From Closterium sp. Naga37s-1 (Eukaryota > Streptophyta > Zygnematophyceae > Desmidiales > Closteriaceae), in contig CANJKZ010000174.1 in NCBI GenBank assembly GCA_947471745.1, positions 3,169,501 through 3,233,500 on the forward strand: a stretch of 64,000 bases of DNA, given 5' to 3'. The number at the start of each line of letters is the position of its first letter. Within the stretch, counting starts at the first letter, position 1. The position numbers were made by a program, and so were the translations under genes. Positions 42,601 to 51,258 of this stretch are shown here, one piece after another. The notes under the pieces were generated by a model. That model had not been told where the DNA came from. It worked only from the letters and a program-made list of their open reading frames with translations, and did not search any database.

Positions 42601-45600
42601 CCCCCCAGGGTCCTGCCCCCTCAGGTGTGTCCCAGGTAGACCCTGTCGAGCTGGTCGAGGTAGCTGTCGACTCAGGTGCTGGGACTGGGGGTGCTGAGTC
42701 TGGGGGTGCTGAGTCTGGGCGTGCTGAGCCTGGGGGTGCTGAGCCTGGGCGTGTGGAGCCTGAGGGTACTGTGTTTGGAGGTGCTGAGCCTGTGCGTGCT
42801 GCGTCTGGAGGTGCTCTCGGTGTCCCGCCACGGCGGGAGCCTCTCTCTCCACAGCAGCTTCGTGAGTGGTACTCTCGACGTTGTCGGGGTGCTGCTGGTG
42901 CTGGAGGTGCTGCTGGAGCTTCTGGAGGTGCTGCTGGTGCTGGTGCTACTGGAGGTGCTGCTGGTGCTGGAGGTGCTGCTGGAGCTTCTGGAGGTGCTGC
43001 TGGTGCTGCTGGAGGTGCTGCTGGTTCTGGAGGTGCTGCTGGTGCTGGAGGTGCTGCTGGAGCTTCTGGAGGTGCTGCTGGTGCTGCTGGAGGTGCTGCT
43101 GGTTCTGGAGGTGCTGCTGGTACTGGAGGTGCTGCTGGAGCTTCTGGAGGTGCTGCTGGTGCTGGAGCTGCTGGAGGTGCTGCTGGTGCTGGAGCTGCTG
43201 GAGGTGCTGCTGGGACTGGAGACCCTGGGGCTGAGGGTACCGGTTCTGGAGGCGCTGTGCGGCCGCGGCCGTACTACGTTCCGCTTCTTCAGCAGGTTCT
43301 TGGCTCCCCGCCTTCTCCTGGTCCTCCTCCTCCTTTACTAAGTCCACCGCCTGTCCAGTCCCACTCGCGGTTCCAGCCAGCCTCTCCACTGCCTGGTCCT
43401 TCTCCTTACTCTGGACCGACTAGAGGTCTTACGGAGCGTCGTGAGCCTGAGTCTCGTCCGGTGTCGCCTGAGTCTCGTTCTGCGTCGCCTGTCCGTCCTG
43501 TTCGCGCTGGTCGTGTTTCGCGTCCGCGTCCTCCTCCTGTCCCTGGCACTCACCCTATGACTCTGCGCCCTTCCACTGCTCCACAGCGTGTCCCTCTGCT
43601 GTCTCCTCCTGCGTCCTCTCTTCCTACCGGTCCGGACCCTGCGTCTGACTCCCTACGTGCTGCTAATCCAGCTGTCATGCGTTTTCTGGCCACTGCTTTC
43701 ACTGACCCTTTGTTTGAGTCCACTGCTGCGTCTGCTCTTGTTACTGAGCTTGTTGACTTTCCTGCAGCCTGTCGCCTAGACTACGCCGCTAGTCTTGTTA
43801 CTGAGTCTGCGTCTGTGTCTGTCTGTCCTCCGTCCGTCAGGGGTGAGTGTGCTCTTGGCACGGACGTTCTTGAGGACAGACAGGAGGAGTTTGAGTGCTT
43901 TGCTGCTTCTGTACCTCATCTCGTGTCCATGCTGCTTGCCCCTGAGGGAGACCCGGATGCACCAGACATCCCGACCCCACGCTCTTACGCAGAGGCGATA
44001 GAGGGTCCCTACTCCTCTCAGTGGCAGGCAGCCATGGACGCCGAGATGGCTTCCTGGAAGTCCACAGGCACCTACGTCGACGAGGTTCCCCCGCCTGGGG
44101 CGAACATCGTCAGTGGCATGTGGATCTTCAGGGTGAAGCGGCCGCCGGGTTCTCCGCCTGTCTTCAAGGCGTGTTACGTTGCACGTGGCTTCAGTCAGCG
44201 ACAGGGAGTTGACTTCTTTCAGACCTTCTCCCCTACCCCGAAGATGACCACTCTTCGGGTACTGCTGCACGTAGCTGCTCAGCGTGACTACGAGCTCCAC
44301 TCGCTTGACTTCAGCACAGCCTTTCTACAGGGCAGTCTGCACGAGGAGATCTGGCTGCGCCGCCCACCTGGCTTCACTGGGTCGTTTCCTGCTGGTACCC
44401 AGTGGAGCCTCCGGCGGCCAGTCTACGGTCTCCGCCAGGCACCTCGTGAGTGGCACGACACACTCAGGACGACTCTTGCTACACTTGGTTTTGCTCCTTC
44501 CACTTCTGACCCTTCTTTGTTCTTACGCACTGACACTACTCTGCCGCCGTTCTACGTTCTCGTGTACGTAGACGACCTCGTCTTTGCTACTGCTGACACT
44601 GAGGCACTCGCCCATGTAAAGTCCGAGCTGCAGAAGAGACACACCTGCACTGACCTGGGTGAGCTGACAAGCTATCTTGGCTTGCTGATCACCCAGGACA
44701 GAGCACAGCGCACCATTACCTTGACTCAGTCACACATGGTGCAACAGGTCCTTCAGCGCTTCGGCTTCACGTACTCCTCGCCACAGTCCACTCCTCTGCC
44801 TACCGGTCACTCGCTCTCAGCTCCACCTTCGGATGAGTCCGTAGAGCCGAGTGGCCCGTATCCAGAGCTTGTGGGCTGCCTCATATACCTGATGACTTGC
44901 ACACGACCTGACCTCGCATACCCTCTCAGCCTTCTGGCTCGCTACGTGGCTCCCGGCAGGCACCGAAAGGTGCACTGGGATGCTGCGAAGAGGGTGTTGC
45001 GATACTTGTGCAGTACATCGGGCATGGGGCTCGTGCTTGGAGGACGGGCTCGAGTTGTCCTCACTGGTCACGCTGACGCCTCCTGGGTTGACGACTTGGC
45101 TACGCAACGGTCGTCACAGGGTTACACCTTCAGTCTTGGCTCCGGTTCTGTCTCTTGGCGGTCTACCCGTTCTTCTTCTGTTCTCAGCTCGAGTTGTGAG
45201 GCTGAGATCTACGCTGGGGCCATGGCTGCACAGGAGCTACGCTGGCTCACCTACCTGCTGACCGACTTGGGAGAGGCACCTCGTTCTCCTCCAGTTCTGT
45301 ACGTCGACAACAAGGCCATGCTGGCCTTGTGTCAGGAGCACAGACCGGAGCACAGAACGAAGCACAGTGCTCTGCGCTACTTCCTTGCTCGAGAGTTGCA
45401 GCAGCGTGGCCAGCTTCGTCTTGCTTACGTGGCCTCTCAGGCCAACACTGCTGATGTTTTCACCAAGGCACTTCAGCCTTGTGATCATCAGCGTTTCTGT
45501 ACTGTGTTAGGCCTTGTACCTACTGTGTCTCACTTGCTTTCTTCTTTATTCTGCTTGTACTGTACTCTTTATACATATACCTGCATGCTTACACTTGCTA

Positions 45601-45638
45601 GGTTGTGTTCACTGTATTGTTTGTTCTCCTTTATATAA
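39653..45638 (+). pseudogene. copia D gag-pol, one frame shift in a poly-C tract
   Basis: Frame 1 from ATG 39653 covers gag, Gly tract (about 40440-40635), C-X13-C-X3-H-X4-C box (40766-40837), protease LDSGAS (Asp codon 41156-41158) and integrase (HMDVWGP, LHSDRGGEF, NGIAERR). At the C14 run 42542-42555 it slips. The +1 frame continues with PPQGPAPSGVSQ, a GAAGAGGAAGAS linker, RT with YVDD (44565-44576) and RNase H (GHADASW, CEAEIYAG, YVDNKAM, TADVFTKAL). The C-terminus is longer than in B, C and F because the usual TGA is lost; it ends at TAA 45636. The poly-C slip could be a real mutation, a sequencing error or, less likely, a programmed shift. All catalytic motifs look intact. Confidence 0.9.
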
Positions 45639-45777
45639 CTCTGCATGTGAACTGGCCTTGTGGCCATTTGCTTGTGCTCAGACTGTGTGGTGACTTTGTG
45701 ATCCACCCTGAGCTTGCTTTGCCTTTCTTGACTGGTCTTGTGACCTCTTGTTCTCCCCCACTTTGCCTATGGGGGTG
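45639..45777 (+). other. copia D 3' untranslated block and polypurine hairpin
   Basis: Contains GCATGTGAACTGGCCTTGTG, GTGGTGACTTTGTGATCCAC and the CCCCCA...TGGGGGTG hairpin directly before the LTR. Confidence 0.7.
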
Positions 45778-45907
45778 TGTCAAACTTATATGTGCTATAG
45801 TCTCTTTAGGCTGTAGTGGGGTAGTCCTTAGAGGGTACAACACTTTTGTGTTTTCTACTTGTACCCACCTTCTTCCTAGTTCATTCATTCCTCTCATTAT
45901 TCTCACA
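45778..45907 (+). repeat. copia D 3' LTR
   Basis: 130 bp, pairs with 38577-38706. Confidence 0.93.
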
Positions 45908-45912
45908 TACTT

Positions 45913-47160
45913 GCCTTCTAAGTTGATAGTGTTTGTTTCTCTTGACCTTGATTACCTCTCAATCCTGTCCCGCGGACCCCGACACACTCGACGATGACAT
46001 GTCATTTATCTCGCTTACATGGTAACAACAAGAGTAATTACCTTCTAATCAGGCCTCAAACCATAATTGAATTTGTTTTGTTTTGCCTGTTAGATATGCG
46101 ACATTGATCAACGCGGGGATCCGTGCGACGAGAAGTTGAAGCAAGCGCGGACTGCATGTACGTAAATGACAGGAAACAACAACTAAAGCAAAGAAACCGC
46201 TTTGTATGCAATTTTAATGAAATGGGACTATAAGTTTCCCACTTTGCCTGGCGTGTCATTCTGTCGGACTACAAACGAGAACATCTGTATTTGTGTTGGC
46301 AGCAGTAACACGTGTGTTGACCGGCAGGGTTTCGTGTGTTGACTTACGTACGTCCGTGCGTTGTCTTCACCTGCCAGCACAAAGGGGGACCACTTACAGC
46401 AATGGTTCAGACAATGTGTCGGCGCCCACTGGTCCTCTGGGCTGGGCACCGCGTTGGTACCTTGGCAGTATACAGCTGTGTGCAGTGTGTAATGCAGGGT
46501 ATGTAGTGTACGGCACGCCACGTCAGTGTAGCTGAGGTGGGGTGTTCCACCCCCACATGCCTGCGCGCACAGCAGTGATGCCTCGCTGGTGCTGTGACTC
46601 AAACGACCCTTCATGTTATAGTGAGACCAAATTACAGTTCATTAACACTCACAATTACGTCAGGGTAATGAAAAAAAAACACTTTTGCTTAAAAATTTTG
46701 ATTTAAAAAATCATGATTACCCGGATGGCTAAAAGTAACTAACACAGATCACACTGATAATCAAGGTAGCCAGAAATCCTACACCGCTAATCATGGGTAG
46801 CAAAAAATGATAAGTTAGCCCTCATCCCTACTTCATGCGGAACCATCTTGGAAGGTTCGTATTTAGACTATCAAACTACGGACCTCGGTACGGGCTAACG
46901 GATCAGCTAGGTTCCTTAATGGCTCGTTTTGAAACGATCGATCCGAAAAACGGAGTATTTTCGAAACCGTTCAGAAAAGTGATTTAGATTAAGGTTTTAG
47001 AACGTTCATCTCCAGGCGCCGCCTCAATTTGCGGCGGACTCGTATTTTCGGCGGAACGGTCTCGGAAGATTTGTCGCCGAGGCGATGTACCCCAAGTGGG
47101 CTCAACGCAATCGTTGTCCAACTAGGGTGCATTCCTCACGACAATCCTCCTCCTTTCATG
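45913..47160. other. no gene recognised; possible SF3A2 intron
   Basis: No coding signal. An A/T-rich stretch at 46660-46830 has CAGGGTAATG, GATTACCC and TAATCATGGGTAGC elements that recall the inverted-repeat DNA beside exon 1 (30661-30840). If the SF3A2 parts belong to one gene, this is intron. Confidence 0.4.
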
Positions 47161-47169
47161 ACATTCATC

Positions 47170-47212
47170 ACGCACACACAGGGCAAGTGCCACCAGTAGA
47201 AACTGGCCAAGC
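47170..47212 (+). pseudogene. SF3A2 zinc-finger exon, partial copy 1
   Basis: Reads HAHTQGKCHQ, stop, KLAK, matching the family's HTQGKRHQTNLAKR. The stop is TAG where the other copies have CAG. Confidence 0.6.
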
Positions 47213-47290
47213 TTCCGCTCATCCCCCACTCCCTTCCCTGCCATCTCTCCTCCCCCCCATTCCCCCCCGTCCCCCCCCCCCCTCCCCTAC

Positions 47291-47357
47291 CACAGCAACG
47301 AGGAAAAATATCGCATGCACACGCAGGGCAAGTGCCACCAGCAGAATCTGACCAAGC
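47291..47357 (+). pseudogene. SF3A2 zinc-finger exon, partial copy 2
   Basis: After CACAG the sequence reads NEEKYRMHTQGKCHQQNLTK, the C-terminal half of the exon. The Cys pair is missing. Confidence 0.6.
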
Positions 47358-47438
47358 CTTTCCTTCCATCCCTTCCATTTCCCCGTCATTCCCCCTGCCC
47401 TGCTTTCCCCTTCCGCTTCTTCCCTGCCCTGTTAGCAG

Positions 47439-47508
47439 CTATGAGTGCAAGCTGTGTCTGACGCTCCACAACCACGAGGGCATCCATCTCGCTCACACGG
47501 AGGGCAAG
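47439..47508 (+). pseudogene. SF3A2 zinc-finger exon, partial copy 3
   Basis: A pyrimidine tract and TTAGCAG (acceptor-like) precede YECKLCLTLHNHEGIHLAHT and EGK, then the match stops. CX2C and the first His are kept. Confidence 0.7.
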
Positions 47509-47544
47509 CCTTCCTAATCCTCCCCCTCTTCCCCTCCATAACAG

Positions 47545-47643
47545 CTATGAGTGCAAGATGTGTCTGACGCTCCACAACAACGAGGGCAACTACCTCGCTC
47601 ACATCCAGGGCAAGCGACACCAGCAGAATCTGGCCAAGCGGAG
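47545..47643 (+). CDS. SF3A2: SF3A2 zinc-finger exon, copy 4 (most complete open copy)
   Basis: CCATAACAG precedes YECKMCLTLHNNEGNYLAHI, then QGKRHQQNLAKRS. This is the U1-type C2H2 finger (CX2C...H...H) of SF3A2, which binds within the SF3a/U2 snRNP complex. It has no stop, but after AKR it runs into unrelated sequence without a clear donor site, whereas real SF3A2 goes on AAREAKE. It could be the used exon only if spliced at a cryptic donor. Phase at the acceptor (C|TAC) needs two bases of Ser from the previous exon. Confidence 0.6.
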
Positions 47644-47710
47644 CACCTATCTAGATTTCCTCGCCAACCCTTTCCCAAACCCTCCCTTGCCCTTTCTCTC
47701 CCTCCAACAG

Positions 47711-47779
47711 CTACGAGTGCAAGATGTGTCTGACGCTCCACAACACGAGGGCAACCACCTCGCGCACACACAGGGCAAG
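47711..47779 (+). pseudogene. SF3A2 zinc-finger exon, partial copy 5
   Basis: CTCCAACAG precedes YECKMCLTLHN, then a 1-base loss shifts the frame (CACAACACGAGGG against CACAACAACGAGGG). The match ends at CAGGGCAAG. Confidence 0.65.
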
Positions 47780-47844
47780 CCTTCTTATTCCTCCCCCCCT
47801 TCCCCCTCATCTCTGCTTCCATTCCCCACACCTTCCCCAAGCAG

Positions 47845-47970
47845 CTACGAGTGCAAGATGTGACTGACACTTCACAACAACAAGGGCAACTACCTCGCTC
47901 ACACGCAGGGCAAACGCCACCAGCAGAATCTGGCCAAGCGAGGAGCTAAGGAAGCGTAGGAGGCTCCAAG
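47845..47970 (+). pseudogene. SF3A2 zinc-finger exon, copy 6 with a donor site but two stops
   Basis: CCAAGCAG precedes YECKM, then TGA in place of the second Cys codon, LTLHNNKGNYLAHTQGKRHQ, QNLAKRGAKEA, TAG (AAG expected), EAP. It ends CCAAG|GTGATT, a good donor at the position where the family's exon ends. This copy keeps the exon boundaries but has lost a zinc ligand, so it is dead. Confidence 0.7.
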
Positions 47971-48102
47971 GTGATTTTCTAGTCGTTTCAATGTTCGTAT
48001 TCATATCCAACATCGCGGAAAAGGGAGGTGAAAACAAAAACTCAAATTTACTGGCCCGGATTCTTTAGGGTTTAGGGTGTGCTCTCAGCTCAGCTCTACC
48101 AG

Positions 48103-48335
48103 TATGACATCTCATACAACGCACGGCTCTGTTGCTGCCTCTCGCTATTATTAGGAAAGCCGTCAGCACATTCAGATCCAAGGTGGCGTTTCCTGATGCT
48201 CTATCTATTATTAGGAAAGCCGGCTATTGCTGTTGCTGTTGCTGTTGCCAGTGTGACATCTCATACAACCCACGGCTCTGCTGTTGCCTCTCTCTGTTAT
48301 TAAGAAAGCCATCAGCACATTCAAATCCAAAGGAA
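48103..48335 (+). repeat. two diverged direct repeats of about 85 bp
   Basis: GACATCTCATACAAC...CACGGCTCTG...ATTA(T/A)..GAAAGCC(G/A)TCAGCACATTCA occurs at about 48103 and 48250. A plant-type telomere-like TTTAGGGTTTAGGG pair lies just upstream, near 48063. Confidence 0.7.
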
Positions 48336-48362
48336 GGTTATATCGAATCACTGGACAGTCAG

Positions 48363-48475
48363 AGGTGACATGGCCTAGGAGGTGACATGGCCTAGGAGGT
48401 GACATGGCCTAGGAGGTGACATGGCCTAGGAGGAGACATGGCCTAGGAGGAGACATGGCCTAGGAGATGACATGT
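48363..48475 (+). repeat. 17-bp minisatellite, about 6.6 copies
   Basis: Unit AGGTGACATGGCCTAGG repeated head to tail from 48363. Later units carry GGAGACATGG variants. Confidence 0.95.
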
Positions 48476-48479
48476 AGAC

Positions 48480-49129
48480 AGCGACGGTTACTCGCCTTTC
48501 TCGCCACTCGCCCTTCTCGCCACTTGCCTCGCGTCGGATGAGCTTGTGGACCTCGTTCCCCTGGATTTTTCCCACATGAACACGGAGTCATGGCGACATC
48601 CGGACGGACGACCCTGGATCCGCCGCAGTCCTCACCCTCGTGAGATAAATCTGCACCAACCCTGTCACCGCATATGCACCTAGTGCATATGCAATAACAG
48701 TGTGATGCTAGTCTAGGTAGTGCTCCAGGTTATAGCCGTAGGGACACTGAATAGTTATATAACAGAAATAGGATAAAGGTGTAGGATGTAGCAAAGTAAC
48801 TGTTAGGAAAGGGTGTAAAAGGGGGGAATAGAATAAGAGCGGTTGGGATTATGGGGGGGAAAGGCACCGAGGGCGAAATATGAAACCAAACAATCCCAAC
48901 CCCGAGGCGCACATTTGGAAATGTGCAGCCTGGGGTTGGGAAGGTCACTCACGTCCAACCCCTCGATGCTTCTTGTTTGTTATTCTCTCGTAATAGTGGG
49001 AGCTGGCAATCTAAGCTTCTAGCACATTGTGGCACGCCACCAGGAGGGAACCTACGGGGTGAGGGAGTGATCTCTTTCATAACAAACAAGAAGTTTAGGC
49101 GCGTAGAATGGACAAATACGAGTTGCGCT
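48480..49129. other. no gene recognised; left flank of element G
   Basis: Contains a hairpin GCACATTT-gg-AAATGTGC (about 48909-48926) and repeated CAATCCCAACCCC/GGTTGGGA motifs. It may be the LTR or leader of the gag-bearing element that continues at 62002, because G is inserted between them, but no paired LTR is visible. Confidence 0.35.
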
Positions 49130-49346
49130 TGTCAGAATTATATTATAACTGCATGTAGTTCTAGCCTTAGTGTAGTTATCCTAACTTCTTGCTTGGTGGT
49201 GTACCCCCCTTTCCTACCCTATTTGTACTTCACTCTCTATAGTGAAACCACCTTTTCTCCTCAACTCTCTAGATAGTCCATGCCTAGCCAAAACTCTAGC
49301 ATGGTTCCTAATCTCCTCCGTTCCTACTATGCTACTAATCTCAACA
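49130..49346 (+). repeat. element G 5' LTR
   Basis: 217 bp, TGTCAGAATT...AATCTCAACA, followed by the PBS-like site. Confidence 0.85.
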
Positions 49347-49359
49347 TGGTATTAAGAGC

Positions 49360-50230
49360 TACTACGGTCTTAGGACCTATTCTCTTTCGTGGAACATGGG
49401 CCCACTCACGCTGCAGCGCGAAATGCGGAAATTTCTTTTTTTCCTCGTCGCCCGTCGCCCCTAGCACGGCCCCGCGGCCCCCCGTTGCCCTAGCACGACC
49501 CCGCGGCCCCGTCACCCTAGCACGGCCCCGCGGCCCCGTCGCCCCTAGCACGGCCCCACGGCCCCGTCGCCCGTCGCGGCCCCGTCGCCCTAGCACGGCC
49601 CCGCGGCCCCGTCGCCCTATCTCGTCACCGGTCGCGCCCGGGGCGCCTACCGGTCCCGTCCCGTCAGCACGTCGCGCTCTGCCCTGTCGCGACCTATGCG
49701 CCTGCCCGTCCCGTCCCGTCGTCGCCCTGCGCTCTGCCCGTCGTCGTCGTCGTTCCGCCCGTCGCCCTGCCCGTCGAAAGTGCCAACGCCAGCTCGGACC
49801 GCCAGCGCCAGCGCCTGCAATTGCCGCCAGCGCCAGTGCGGATCGCAAGTGCCAGCGCCAGCGCCAACGCCAATGCCTGCACCCAGCGCCAGCGCTGGAG
49901 CCTACGCCTGCGCCTCCGCCAGCGCCAGCGCCGGCAGCAGCAAACGCCGCCCCCCCCCCCCCCCCCTCCCCCTTCCCTCTCGCAGCTTCTGCCGTGGAAG
50001 GGGGGGAGATGTGGGGGTGGCGGTTGTGACCGACCAGCAGCCCGTCCCTCCCTTCCCTGCACTTGTTGCTGTGTGGAGGTGGGGGGGAGGAGAGAGGTGG
50101 AGGGGGGATGAGAGCGGTTAAGGGGGGAGGACAGAGAGTGGCGGAAGAAGCAGCCACACATCTGCAACTGCCGCCCTCTGCTCCCGTGGTACCTCCAGCT
50201 GCAGCCCCGGTCGCCACTTTTGCTTGTCTT
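49360..50230 (+). repeat. element G GC-rich leader
   Basis: An array of CCCCGCGGCCCCGTCGCCC units (49450-49640), then CGTC/CGCCAGCGCCAGTGC repeats (49730-49930). The open frames through it have no family signature. Confidence 0.6.
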
Positions 50231-50362
50231 TGTCAGAACATTATAGCTTTTACATTTGTGTAGGCTATAGTGGGGTAGCCCATAAGGGGTACAACCCAAT
50301 TAGGGTTAGTACTTGTACCCAACTGTTTCATAGTTCATTCATTCTCGTTCGTTATTTTGACA
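50231..50362 (+). repeat. copia E 5' LTR
   Basis: 132 bp, TGTCAGAACA...TATTTTGACA. It resembles the right-hand LTR more than the middle one. Confidence 0.92.
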
Positions 50363-50374
50363 TGGAATCAGAGC

Positions 50375-51258
50375 AAGTTCCTTGGGCCCACCACCTGCTA
50401 CGCTGCTAGTACCCCCTAGGCCCGTCGCCCCTAGGCCAGTCGACCCTAGCCTACGCGCCCGGCCTGTCGCCCCTAGTCTACGCGCCCGGCCCGTCGCCTC
50501 CTAGCCCGCGGCCCGTCGACCCCTAGCCCAGCGCCCGGCCCCGTCCCTAGCCCACGCCCGGCCCTGTCGGCCCCTAGCCCCGCGCCCGGCCTCGTCCTTA
50601 GCCCCGCGCCCGGCCCCGTCCCTAGCCCGCGCCCGGCCCCGTCGGCCCCTAGCCCGCGCCCGGCCCCGTCGGCCCCTAGCCCCGCGCCCAGCCCCGTTCC
50701 TAGCCCGTGCCCGGCCTCGTTGGCCCCTAGACCCGCGCCCGGCCTCGTCCCTAGCCCAGCGCCCGGCCCCGTCCCTAGCCCGCGCCCGGCCCCATCGGCC
50801 CCTAGCCCCGCGCCCGGCCCCGTCCATAGCCCGCGCCCGGCCCCGTCGGCCCCTAGCCCCGCGCCCGGCCTCGTCCCTAGCCCAGCGCCCGGCCCCGTCC
50901 CTAGCCTGCGCCCGGCCCCCACAACGACCCCTAGCCCGCGCCCGGCCCCGTCCCTAGCCCGCGCCCGGCCCCCTGTCGGCCCCTAGCCCCGCGCCCGCCC
51001 CCCACGACGGCTCCTAGCCCGCGCCCGGCCCCGTCCCTAACCCGCGCCCGGCCCCCTGTCGGCCCCTAGCCCCGCGCACGGCCCCGTTGGCCCCTAGCCC
51101 CGCGCCCGGCCTCGTCTCTAGCCCGCGCCCGGCCCCGTTGACCCCTAGCCCGCGCACCCGGCCCAATCGAATTTTCCCCCTCGGCCTCTTAGCCCCACTG
51201 TCATTGCTGCTACTACTACTACTACCATTGCTACTGCTATCCTGCGTGCTGCACAGCT
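50375..51258 (+). repeat. copia E GC-rich tandem-repeat leader
   Basis: CCCTAGCCCGCGCCCGGCCC-type units with CCGTCGG or CCGTCC spacers fill 50410-51150. Confidence 0.8.

Larger units (their letters stand above)
38577..45907 (+). mobile_element. copia D: full-length Ty1/copia-type LTR retrotransposon
   Basis: 130-bp LTRs (38577-38706 and 45778-45907), identical by eye, with target duplication TACTT (38572-38576 and 45908-45912). PBS TGGTATAGAGCA (38707-38718), GC-rich leader, gag-pol 39653-45638 with one frame shift, 3' untranslated block, polypurine hairpin. It stands only 102 bp after copia C. Another member of this family begins at 63860, and an LTR fragment lies at 20271. Confidence 0.95.

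Noticed and set aside
47085..47351. Proline-rich 88-codon frame upstream of the SF3A2 exon cluster
   Set aside because: Runs out of phase through two SF3A2 exon fragments and the pyrimidine tracts of their introns.
48063..48078. Telomere repeat array
   Set aside because: Only two TTTAGGG units; chance or a tiny interstitial remnant.
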